NCBI GenBank assembly: GCA_034506395.1
Contig: JAPDPQ010000005.1
Span: forward strand, 1-64,000
DNA from: a candidate division KSB1 bacterium
Lineage (GTDB): Bacteria; Zhuqueibacterota; Zhuqueibacteria; Thermofontimicrobiales; Thermofontimicrobiaceae
Direction of reading: 5' to 3'
DNA length: 64,000 nt
This document shows, piece by piece, positions 27,903 through 36,525 of the stretch. The notes under the pieces are model-generated. The model was not told where the DNA came from. It did not search any database and was given only the letters and a program-made list of their open reading frames with translations. The first letter of the stretch is position 1, and the number at the start of each line of letters is the position of its first letter. The position numbers and the translations under genes are program-made.

Positions 27903-29978
27903 TTATCGGATGATTAAAAACTTCACAATCTGGCTTTTGCCAGTTTTGTGATCGGTCACCACGGCAATGTAGACACCACTGACCACAATCTGCTGGTAAT
28001 CGGTCGTGCAGAACCAATAAGCATCCCCACTACCATCAGTATGCTCGATGGTCTTGATCAATTCACCAGTTTCAGTGTATATTTTTATCGTGCATTCCCC
28101 AGGGATATTATAAAATGCGAGCTTGTCCCCTTCTCCTGGGAATAGCAACCGGTTGGGATCTGCTGAGATATTATACGGATTCGGCACCACGCGAATTTGG
28201 CTCAGTGCTTCGCCAGGTGGACGTTTCAAATTAGTTGGATCATAGGTCTGCGTGTAATAGCGGCTGCTGCGCAGGACGCTCTTTGGGATGTTCAATGCTG
28301 GATCTGCTGGGATCTCATCCCCCACTGTCACAATGTAATAGAAATAAGACACCCCGCGCTCCAGATTGGTATCGTTGAAACTGCGTTCATTAGGGCCAGC
28401 TTGATAGATCAACTGATAAGTGCTGTCATATTGACCCTTGGCGCGATAGATCTCGAACCCTTTGCGACCGGGTTCATTCTCTTCATACACTTCCCACGAT
28501 AACATAATTCGATCGCCGCCACCATTGACCATGAATGTCTTGGGCGGTTTTGGCGGTTGCTGAATATTGTAGCCAGACTGATAATTGGCGATCGCACGCC
28601 GAAAAGTTTGGAACAGCGAATCCCGACCACTGAGCACCCATTCATTCTTGGTTTTTGCACTGATCTTTCCTTGCTTAAATTGCTTGCCAATCTCGATGCA
28701 CATCTCGCGGCTCAGCCCAGCAGCAGCCTCGGCCCATACGATGTGGATGCTCTCGCCCGGACGCAATGTATAGGGACCATAGCCATTGCAGGCCGAAAAT
28801 CCCCCTGGTGTACCCAAAGCCGGATCTCCCTTCGGCTCAGCAAAATTGCCCGATGGTTCCACTTTCCATGCATGCCGGGGCGACATGTGTCCCTTGGACA
28901 TCCAGCCATATTCTGATTCCATTCGAGCAATATTATATGGATCATTCTGAGAAGTGTTGGGCGCATCAGACGACTCGTAGGTGGTCGTGGATGGCTGATT
29001 GAAATCATCGGTGGGATCAGTGGCCGAACGATCGGCGTGGAGCGTCACGACGCCGATGAACTGCGCTGCACCCAGCCGACCCACGGTATCGGCGGCGCTG
29101 ATGTAGCCAGCCGAACCGGCTGGATTCCAAATCGGTGCTCCGATGTTATCATATAGCGTAAACGGCGGATATTTGCCGTGCCAACCGAACTGGGCGCGAA
29201 AATTTTCATTGGGAGGATCTGGCATCACGCCGTCCCCACGCGCATCCAGCATCAAGTTGATCCCCCACCCCGTGGCGTTGCCGATCAAATAGCGGGTCTC
29301 GCGACACACTGCCCAACGAAATTGAAAGAAGAAATAAACATCCTCCAGCGTTTGATTGGGCAGTTCGATCTCAGGATCTCCATCCACATTCCCAGTATTA
29401 GTAAACACATAGTCGCAAATAATATAATTGTCGTGGTAGGGATGGCTGAATTGCATGATCTTTCGGGTCATGGTGATGCCAAGCTGACAATTGGTGACAT
29501 TGATGATCATCCGATCGGGTTTCATGGTTTCGTCGATGCCATCATTCTCGACGCGCTTCTCGTAACTCGTCACCAAATCAACCATTACTTTGGGCGGTTC
29601 AAACCGGCTGTACATTTCAAATTTAATAGGGAAAAATTCATTGGCACCAGTCACTCTCGGCCCAACGTGAACCACCTTATAAGGATAAAACACGCCTTTC
29701 TCATCCGTGAAATTCTTAGCACCAATCCACAACGCCTTAGCAGCCTGCATATCCTGATACCGATAGATCGCCTCCCATTGCATCCCACATTGTTGAACCT
29801 TGAGATTGCCATGCTCTATTTCAGAGCCAATCTCAGAGTACCAGTTGTGAAGCGAGCCGACCGACATCCACTTCACAGCGAATTGGGCCAGCGAGGCGCT
29901 CGTTATGAGCAGCGTTATTAACAAACCAACAATAAGGCCCAAACTGGCAATTTTGATCTTGAAGTTAGTTCTTCTCAT
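27903..29978 (-). CDS. ~700-aa secreted protein with Fn3-like and FlgD/T9SS-like C-terminal domain, cassette C
   Basis: 691 residues from the ATG at 29978, supported by GAGG five bases upstream and a signal peptide (MRRTNFKIKIASLGLIVGLLI...). Paralogue of the cassette A and B proteins: VGSLHNWYSEIGSEIEHG, KALWIGAKNFTDEKG, FSHPYHDNYIICDYVFTNTGN, LHADRSATDPTDDFNQP, GPYTLRPGESIHIVWAEAA, GGDRIMLSW. The tail starts RVVPNPYNISADPN and ends KFLIIR, but lacks the ~15-residue EDYYD...KKG insertion near the end found in A and B. That makes C the more distant copy. No enzyme motif is recognised. Confidence 0.78.
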   Translation of the reverse strand: MRRTNFKIKIASLGLIVGLLITLLITSASLAQFAVKWMSVGSLHNWYSEIGSEIEHGNLKVQQCGMQWEAIYRYQDMQAAKALWIGAKNFTDEKGVFYPYKVVHVGPRVTGANEFFPIKFEMYSRFEPPKVMVDLVTSYEKRVENDGIDETMKPDRMIINVTNCQLGITMTRKIMQFSHPYHDNYIICDYVFTNTGNVDGDPEIELPNQTLEDVYFFFQFRWAVCRETRYLIGNATGWGINLMLDARGDGVMPDPPNENFRAQFGWHGKYPPFTLYDNIGAPIWNPAGSAGYISAADTVGRLGAAQFIGVVTLHADRSATDPTDDFNQPSTTTYESSDAPNTSQNDPYNIARMESEYGWMSKGHMSPRHAWKVEPSGNFAEPKGDPALGTPGGFSACNGYGPYTLRPGESIHIVWAEAAAGLSREMCIEIGKQFKQGKISAKTKNEWVLSGRDSLFQTFRRAIANYQSGYNIQQPPKPPKTFMVNGGGDRIMLSWEVYEENEPGRKGFEIYRAKGQYDSTYQLIYQAGPNERSFNDTNLERGVSYFYYIVTVGDEIPADPALNIPKSVLRSSRYYTQTYDPTNLKRPPGEALSQIRVVPNPYNISADPNRLLFPGEGDKLAFYNIPGECTIKIYTETGELIKTIEHTDGSGDAYWFCTTDYQQIVVSGVYIAVVTDHKTGKSQIVKFLIIR

Positions 29979-30273
29979 AGCTTCCTCAATTTTGATGATT
30001 GATCCGATCTCGTTAAAACTCACTCAATCTCCAATGACAGGAACGGTTCGAATGCGAGAATATATTCGTCTTCCGATTCTCATAATTGAGATTAACCGCT
30101 CCGCCATTTGCATGATAAAAATTACCCATGAAATAAGGAGAATCTTATTTCACTCGCTCTGTGCTCCTGTCCAAGCTGTATCAAAAACAATTGGTCACGA
30201 CAATGAAACATCACTTTTCGATAATGCCCAAGTTGATGAACTTTGCTCGGCGAATCGCACGCTCCCCTTTCAA

Positions 30274-33200
30274 CTACTTGATATCGAACGAAACGCGAAT
30301 CCCCCAGAAAATATCTCGAGGATCTAAAAATGTGAAAAATTGCTGGTTCGGCATGTCGATATAGGCCTTGGTCTTAAGGATGCGTTTTTGCCGTTCCTTA
30401 TCAGGATCGTTTGGATCATAAGGTTCATAAGGAACTGTTCGATAATCACCGGGACGATCGTTTCCTGGGATATTCCCATAACCCAATTCGTCGCCGATCT
30501 TAGCTGGCAGATGAAGCGATTTCATGTAGGCGATATAATCTTGTGAATCGACAAAACCGTAATTGGTCATGTATTTTAGATTGAATACATTGGACACATC
30601 GACGAATAATTGAATGTCAGCGCTCCCGATGCGGAAATTACGGCTGAATTTCATATTCACATTATAATAATCGCGCCATTGCACATTGTTTTCGATACCT
30701 GGAATAGACCCTCCTCCAGTCCAGGTAAAATGACGCCCAGCTCGCCAGGTAGCCAAGATATTGAGTCGCCAATCAGCCAGCGGGTAAAAGCCCATGAATT
30801 TCGGACCGAACTCTTGCGGCATGAAGAGATCCAGATCTGCACGCGCATAGGGCTGAGGCACTGGTTTCTCTTGATAACTGCGCCACGTCTCGGATTCGAT
30901 CCGTCTCATCTCAGCAGGGTTATTAGAGTAAATAGCGAACCCAAAATTGCCGCTGGTGATAACTTCGTAAGTATAATTGATAAATCCTTGCACCCAATCG
31001 CCGCGGTTCTTGCGCAGCGTTAACTCAAATCCTCGGGTATCCTGATAGTTGAAAGGCTTGCTCACGGAGTAGTTCACCGTGCCATCATCCCGCTGATATG
31101 TCACGGCGCGGGGCTGAAGCGATGAATCTCGATAATACCCAGCTAACCGCAACAGGAATTGCTTGAACAAATTATGTTCATATCCCAGCTCATAAGCAAC
31201 CGTTTTGGGCAGTGGATTATTGGGGTTAGCGATCCGCATCACATATTTCGTAGCCGTTTCTCTTCTTAACAAGTAGAGATTTTCTGGAGTGGGAAGCTGC
31301 CGAAAATGCCCGTAATTGAAATAAAGTTTGCTATCGATGGTGATCGGAAAGGCAATTCCCAATCGGGGACTCAGGTTCACGATCCGCTTGGTAGGTTTTT
31401 TATCCAATAACGTGTCGATGCCCATTGAATATTTGGCAGAAAATGCTCGATCCCAAGGATCGTCGTAAGCATACCATTCGCCTCCAGCATGAGAATAATC
31501 CATTCGCAAACCGACATTGGCAATCATCCCCTCGAACTCTAATTTGTCTTGCACATATAGCGCAGCACGAACTGGGAAGGTGTGCCATTTGGATTGCGAC
31601 CGCCCGCTGGGAAGGAAAATATCAACTGAGGCATAATTGACATAATTATCTGTATACACGAACTCAAATCCACCCTTAATGTTGTTGTAACGATTCACCT
31701 GGCTGGTGATATCAAAACGAGTGGAATAGACCGTGACGCGGCTGCTATCGCGTGAATTGCTCATGCCAACGCCCATGCGCAATCCCACGATCCCAGTGCT
31801 AGGTGCCGGTTGATAGCCGAATGGCGCTTCATCGACATAATAATTATCGCCAAATTTATAGATTCGAGAAGTATCCCGCGGCGTCCCAGGATTGGTATCG
31901 TATCTCGATTGAAAGCGCTGCATGGTCAACTCGTAAAAGGTATTCGGGGACAGGACATGAGTCAGTTTCGCGCCGATACTGTTGCGCGTCACAGTTGAAG
32001 GACACCAGTAATCAGTCCCGTACATACGACCATCGATATATTTTGGCCCATTGCTCAGCGCACTTGCGATGCTCCAAGAATCGCTAAAAATCCCTGGCTC
32101 ACCGGAATTGTTGTCATTAGTACCGGACTGTTGCCCAAGCAGACCATCAATCGTCAATTTCATGCCATGTCGAATATCGGAAGTGATTTTCAACTGGCCA
32201 CTATAATCGCGATAGGCATCACGCGAAAGCGGGACGATATACATATTTTGGGAATTGCGATATGAAGCAAAGAACCTTAAATTACCCAATTGATCGGAAA
32301 TAAATGGAACTGGTCCTCCAAAACTCATGTCGATGTCATAATCTGGTTTCGTAATATCCAGTTTCCTGCGATGCTCCCAGAGGAATACTTGCTGAGCGGC
32401 TGAGGGCGTCAGGTCATTGTTCGGATCGTCATCTTTCAGCGTCTTCTCAGAGACTGCATTCCAGCCCTCGAATTCCACATACTGTTTCTGAGTATATTCG
32501 TCCCATGCGCCGTTTTTCGTACCAGTCCAACACACCGCATCATCGACATAAGGTCGGATCCAATAGGATTCTCTGGAGGAGGGGGAGTGACCGAAATGCT
32601 TTTTCGCTGGCGGGCTGTAACGGGTGATCATCCCAAAATGGTAGCGATCTTTTTTTCCTTCTTTCGTCACCACATTAATCAGACCAGCGCGGATGTTCCC
32701 GTATTCCGCATTGAAACCGCCGGTCTGGATCTGAATTTCATCGATGGCGGTATAGCTTACTGCAGTATAAGGTTGATTATTACGTTCATCCCGCAAGGTG
32801 AATCCGTTCACCATGAAAGCCGTTTGATCAATACTTCCGCCGCGAATTTCTAACCCACGAACACCAGCTTCCAGTGCCACGACGCTGGCAACACTGACAA
32901 CTGGCAGCGACTGAATCTCTCGGGCGTTGAGGTTGGCCTGGCTAGCCGAAACATCTTTTTGCACCACTGGGCGCTCAGCTACCACCTGAATCTCTTCGCC
33001 CATTATCACCTGAGGTTTCATTTTGAAATCCACTGTAGTCGTCAAATCGATATTCACCCGAACTTGCGCAACCGTGACACTGCTATACCCCATCATGCTG
33101 GCTTTGAGCGTATAGATCCCAGGAGGAATATTGAGGATCACATAGTACCCATTTACACCTGACGCAGCTCCCATTGTCGTGCCTTCGATAACCACATTGG

Positions 33201-33327
33201 CACCAGGTAACGGCGCTCCGTTCTCTGCATCACTGACGACTCCAGCTATTTTGCCCGTGGTTCCAGCATAAATTGCTGTCACGCCAAAAACAAAAACAAG
33301 GGCAACAACAAGAATTGATCTTCTCAT
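30274..33327 (-). CDS. TonB-dependent outer-membrane receptor, cassette C
   Basis: 1017 residues from the ATG at 33327, chosen for GGGAG nine bases upstream and the signal peptide MRRSILVVALVFVFGVTAIYA. It has a carboxypeptidase-regulatory-like domain (TGKIAGVVSDAENGAPLPG ... PPGIYTLKASMMGY), a plug (QVVAERPVVQKDVSASQ; IRGGSIDQTAFMVNGFTL; TGGFNAEYGNIRAGLINVVTKEG) and a barrel. The C-terminal segment YIDMPNQQFFTFLDPRDIFWG closely follows those of A and B. The final residues are FDIK rather than an aromatic end. It is transcribed away from fur, with a strong promoter at 33523-33551, and its stop codon lies 296 bp before the start of the ~700-aa gene. Ligand unknown. Confidence 0.9.
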   Translation of the reverse strand: MRRSILVVALVFVFGVTAIYAGTTGKIAGVVSDAENGAPLPGANVVIEGTTMGAASGVNGYYVILNIPPGIYTLKASMMGYSSVTVAQVRVNIDLTTTVDFKMKPQVIMGEEIQVVAERPVVQKDVSASQANLNAREIQSLPVVSVASVVALEAGVRGLEIRGGSIDQTAFMVNGFTLRDERNNQPYTAVSYTAIDEIQIQTGGFNAEYGNIRAGLINVVTKEGKKDRYHFGMITRYSPPAKKHFGHSPSSRESYWIRPYVDDAVCWTGTKNGAWDEYTQKQYVEFEGWNAVSEKTLKDDDPNNDLTPSAAQQVFLWEHRRKLDITKPDYDIDMSFGGPVPFISDQLGNLRFFASYRNSQNMYIVPLSRDAYRDYSGQLKITSDIRHGMKLTIDGLLGQQSGTNDNNSGEPGIFSDSWSIASALSNGPKYIDGRMYGTDYWCPSTVTRNSIGAKLTHVLSPNTFYELTMQRFQSRYDTNPGTPRDTSRIYKFGDNYYVDEAPFGYQPAPSTGIVGLRMGVGMSNSRDSSRVTVYSTRFDITSQVNRYNNIKGGFEFVYTDNYVNYASVDIFLPSGRSQSKWHTFPVRAALYVQDKLEFEGMIANVGLRMDYSHAGGEWYAYDDPWDRAFSAKYSMGIDTLLDKKPTKRIVNLSPRLGIAFPITIDSKLYFNYGHFRQLPTPENLYLLRRETATKYVMRIANPNNPLPKTVAYELGYEHNLFKQFLLRLAGYYRDSSLQPRAVTYQRDDGTVNYSVSKPFNYQDTRGFELTLRKNRGDWVQGFINYTYEVITSGNFGFAIYSNNPAEMRRIESETWRSYQEKPVPQPYARADLDLFMPQEFGPKFMGFYPLADWRLNILATWRAGRHFTWTGGGSIPGIENNVQWRDYYNVNMKFSRNFRIGSADIQLFVDVSNVFNLKYMTNYGFVDSQDYIAYMKSLHLPAKIGDELGYGNIPGNDRPGDYRTVPYEPYDPNDPDKERQKRILKTKAYIDMPNQQFFTFLDPRDIFWGIRVSFDIK

Positions 33328-33522
33328 ACTTGCGTTCTCCCTGATTGATTGTGGTGAAAAATAATGAAGCAATTATTCTTTGGCTGAAAAGTAGCAAAAA
33401 CTTTGAAGTGATTAAGGCAAATATCAAGAAAGTTAGAAAGGAAAGTATAATAATTCATGCGCTGAAGCATTTCGATATCTGATTTTATGAGGTCATTAAT
33501 ATCATTTTTTTTCAGCCAAATG

Positions 33523-33551
33523 AATATATAAAATTAAATCCAAAATGTCAA
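33523..33551 (-). promoter_or_regulatory. Sigma70-type promoter of cassette C
   Basis: On the minus strand: -35 TTGACA (33546-33551), 17-bp spacer, -10 TATATT (33523-33528). The predicted 5' UTR is about 190 nt, much like cassette B. It lies about 370 bp from the Fur box, so direct Fur control is not evident. Confidence 0.82.
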
Positions 33552-33881
33552 TTAAAAAATTTTAATTTTGCGTTGAGTTAGGACAGGGCCTGAACAAATC
33601 TAAATCGCGGTGCATTCCCGAAATTCAATTCATATTTTGACCTGACACTTATTCATTTTCCCTTCTCAATTTGCTCAAGCCCAATGGGATGGATTGTTCC
33701 CATGTTCCCAAGATAAAAAATTGAAAAATTGGTCGTCATCTCGATTGCCAAATCATGCTTCGATGAGCTGGATGCTTTGAACTGCTTAACTTGGAGGAGT
33801 CAATTTTTAAATTTGAAATAGTGAAAGTTAATAGATCCTATTCAATGACCTTTCTCCGCGACTTGTTTGGATAAAAATCGC

Positions 33882-33910
33882 TTGCAATTGAAGCGGAAAA
33901 TCGCTATATT
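33882..33910 (+). promoter_or_regulatory. Promoter of the fur-feoB operon
   Basis: -35 TTGCAA (33882-33887), 17-bp spacer, -10 TATATT (33905-33910). The expected start is near 33917, inside the Fur box. The 630-bp gap 33328-33957 otherwise holds only the divergent cassette C promoter. Confidence 0.8.
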
Positions 33911-33916
33911 GATTTT

Positions 33917-33935
33917 GATAATAGTTATCATTATC
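33917..33935 (+). promoter_or_regulatory. Fur box at the fur transcription start
   Basis: GATAATAGTTATCATTATC matches the classical 19-bp Fur box (GATAATGATAATCATTATC) at 16 positions. It begins seven bases past the -10, over the predicted start site, where bound Fur would block transcription. This points to iron-responsive autoregulation of fur and feoB. Confidence 0.85.
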
Positions 33936-33957
33936 GAAAACAAAGTGGAGTTTTGCT

Positions 33958-34428
33958 ATGCGCACCGAATTAGCGATGCGATATCAGCAATTTATTCAGA
34001 CGAACCGCCTAAAATCGTCCCGAAGACGTGATCTGATCTTCGAAAATATCCTTCAAACCAGCGATCATTTCACGGTGGATCAGATTTATCAGCAAATGCT
34101 TGCCATCGACCCAGGGATCGGTATCGCAACAGTCTACCGAACCATCAGACTGTTGGTTGATTGCGGTATTCTCATGGAGCATACTTTTGGCGAAAAGCGC
34201 GGGTTCTTTGAGGTAGTGGTTTCAGATCGCGAACATCATGATCATTTGATCTGCACGCACTGCGGTCGCATTTTCGAGTTCCAAAGTGCCACCATCGAAA
34301 TGGATCAACAACGAGTTGCTCAGCAATATCAATTCAAAATTGAAAGCCATAAATTAGAAATATATGGGATCTGCCACCAATGTCAGCAACAACTGATCAG
34401 CAAAAATCGAATGCAAACCGATCATTGA
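33958..34428 (+). CDS. fur: Fur-family metalloregulator
   Basis: 156 residues. A winged helix-turn-helix domain (about 20-88) contains the conserved TVDQIYQQML and GIATVYRTIRLLVDCGI segments. The dimerisation domain has HHDH (93-96) and the two zinc CxxC pairs CTHC (99-102) and CHQC (139-142). GGAG lies eight bases before the ATG. Fur represses iron uptake when Fe2+ is bound. The Fur box on its own promoter and the adjacent feoB make an iron-sensing role more likely than zinc (Zur) or peroxide (PerR) sensing, though those relatives cannot be excluded by sequence alone. Confidence 0.92.
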   Translation: MRTELAMRYQQFIQTNRLKSSRRRDLIFENILQTSDHFTVDQIYQQMLAIDPGIGIATVYRTIRLLVDCGILMEHTFGEKRGFFEVVVSDREHHDHLICTHCGRIFEFQSATIEMDQQRVAQQYQFKIESHKLEIYGICHQCQQQLISKNRMQTDH

Positions 34429-34442
34429 ATTCGACCAAAGCT

Positions 34443-36368
34443 ATGCGGGTCGATTACCATAAAAACGTTATCCTTTTAATTGGGAATCCAAATGTCGGAA
34501 AAACTTCGATCTTCAATCAATTGGCACGCAAGTATGCTATCACGGCGAACTATCCATTTACGACCGTTGATCTGAATATCGATGCCATAAAACTCTCTGG
34601 CAAGGAGTTTGAGCTAATCGATGGTGCCGGCATTTATCGGCTCGATCATCCCTCTGAAGAAGGACAGCTTACGCGCGATGTGATTTTCAATTATCATCCA
34701 GAAATTTTGCTCCAGGTAATTGAAGCCGCCAAATTAGAATCATCATTGCTTTTAACTGCTCAACTGATAGAATTGGATATCCCCCTGGTCATTATTTTGA
34801 ACATGATTGATGAAACAGCAAAACAGCGGATCCGAATCCAAACGCGCGTGCTTTCGGAATTGTTGGGGGTACCAGTGATTGAAACGATCGCAATTGAGGG
34901 CAAAGGAATTGATGCGATCAAAAAAGCTATTACAACATTAGGGTCTCGGCCGCATCGGCCCAGTTACCCGCAGTTAGTTCAACAATTTTACCAAGAGATT
35001 TCATCGCTGTTTCCGGCTAAACACAAGCCACCTCGAGCCATCATGATGCTGCTGGCACTGGAAGATCCCTTCGCTCTAAAGTGGATCGAAGAAAACTATG
35101 GTGCTGAACTGGCAACAAAAGTCAAAGCGCAGCACGCTCGATTTCTCGATCAGCACATGGTGAATCTATCCATCATCATCCTTAATGCTCAGCACCTCTG
35201 GATCCAAAACATCATCCAGCGAACCGTCTCTCACAAAAAGCAATTGACACAATTTGGCATTCAAAAATTTGGCGAGATTTCCAGGCACCCACTCTATGGG
35301 TGGTTGATTGTTGCCCTGGCCATCGCGTTGATCTATTTTATCGTAGGGAAATTCGGCGCAGTTTTTTTGGTCGATATATTGGATTATTATTTATTCGCCC
35401 CACTTGTATCCTGGTTAGAAACGGTTATCCCCTCCGGGATCATTGCCAGATTTTTCATCGGCAACTATGGGATCCTGACCACGGGGTTGTTCAATGCCAT
35501 TGGCACGGTTTTGCCGATTATTACCTTGTTCTTCTTGCTGCTCAATTTATTAGAAGACGTAGGCTATCTCACAAATCTGGTTATTCTGACAAATCGGCTT
35601 TTTAAGAAATTTGGCCTGAGCGGCAAATCAATTTTGCCCATTGTCTTGGGTTTTGGATGTAAAACCATGGCGACGCTCTCCACTCGCATTTTGGATTCAA
35701 AAAAAGAGAAATATATCGCCATTTTCTTAATCGGTCTGGCGATCCCTTGTTCCAGCCAAATGAGCGTCAATATCGCAGTTCTTGCGACACAGCCCATCTT
35801 CGCCTTCATTATCGTCATGCTGGTTCTTTTATTTGTGGAAATCTTTGCAGGCCTGGTGCTCAATCGCATTGTACCGGAGCAGCAACCGCAGGATTTTTTA
35901 TTGGAGATCCCGCCAATTCGCCTTCCAGACCTCAGACAGTTGCTGCGCAAAACCTATTACCGAACCAGTTGGTTTGTCAAAGAAGCGGTTCCACTTTTTA
36001 TGTTCGGCGCATTGATCCTATTTGTACTGCACGAGACTGGGGGAATCAACTTATTGGAGTGGGGATTGCGCCCCGTTGTCGTCAACTGGCTAAATTTGCC
36101 CATTCAGTTTTCGGAAGCTCTGGTCATGAGCCTTGCTCGATCCGAGGCGGGCGCCGTGTTGATCTTGAACATGGTTCAGCGCGGCGAGCTCACTACCATT
36201 CAAATTATCGTCGCTGTGATCGTCATTACGCTCTTTGTGCCCTGCATTTCCAATGTCATGGCGATGATCAAAGAATTGAGATGGAAGCCTGCCCTGTTCA
36301 TGGTCATGATCATTACCATCGCTGCTTTCGTGATTGGGGGGATGGTCAATCTCGTGCTGAGATGGTGA
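34443..36368 (+). CDS. feoB: Ferrous iron transporter FeoB
   Basis: 641 residues from the ATG at 34443, 14 bp past the fur stop; an ATG at 34380 inside fur is in frame and cannot be excluded. The N-terminal G domain has GNPNVGKT (14-21), TTVD near 40-43, DGAG (60-63, usually DLPG) and NMID (120-123). The membrane part contains two Gate motifs: GCKTMATLSTRILDSKKEK followed by CSSQMS, and LARSEAGAVLILNMVQRG followed by VPCISNV. It is shorter than E. coli FeoB (773). It takes up Fe2+ across the inner membrane. It is co-transcribed with fur under the Fur box; no separate feoA is present, but the next gene carries a FeoA domain. Confidence 0.93.
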   Translation: MRVDYHKNVILLIGNPNVGKTSIFNQLARKYAITANYPFTTVDLNIDAIKLSGKEFELIDGAGIYRLDHPSEEGQLTRDVIFNYHPEILLQVIEAAKLESSLLLTAQLIELDIPLVIILNMIDETAKQRIRIQTRVLSELLGVPVIETIAIEGKGIDAIKKAITTLGSRPHRPSYPQLVQQFYQEISSLFPAKHKPPRAIMMLLALEDPFALKWIEENYGAELATKVKAQHARFLDQHMVNLSIIILNAQHLWIQNIIQRTVSHKKQLTQFGIQKFGEISRHPLYGWLIVALAIALIYFIVGKFGAVFLVDILDYYLFAPLVSWLETVIPSGIIARFFIGNYGILTTGLFNAIGTVLPIITLFFLLLNLLEDVGYLTNLVILTNRLFKKFGLSGKSILPIVLGFGCKTMATLSTRILDSKKEKYIAIFLIGLAIPCSSQMSVNIAVLATQPIFAFIIVMLVLLFVEIFAGLVLNRIVPEQQPQDFLLEIPPIRLPDLRQLLRKTYYRTSWFVKEAVPLFMFGALILFVLHETGGINLLEWGLRPVVVNWLNLPIQFSEALVMSLARSEAGAVLILNMVQRGELTTIQIIVAVIVITLFVPCISNVMAMIKELRWKPALFMVMIITIAAFVIGGMVNLVLRW

Positions 36369-36525
36369 TTCCAAAACGGAAATCAATTAATGCAAAGAGA
36401 GCAATTCTTTCAAACAGAGATTCGGCATGCGCAAAATTAGCTGACGACAAATATATCGATCCAATTCAAGCCGTATTTATTCATTATCGTTCACTGGCTC
36501 TATTAAAAATTCAGGAGTCCATAAA

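Noticed and set aside
11346-33327. Polysaccharide utilisation locus with SusC/SusD pairs
   Set aside because: Receptors have the SusC-like N-terminal domain, but no SusD-type lipoprotein, glycoside hydrolase or hybrid sensor is nearby; the lipoproteins are IPT/TIG propellers.
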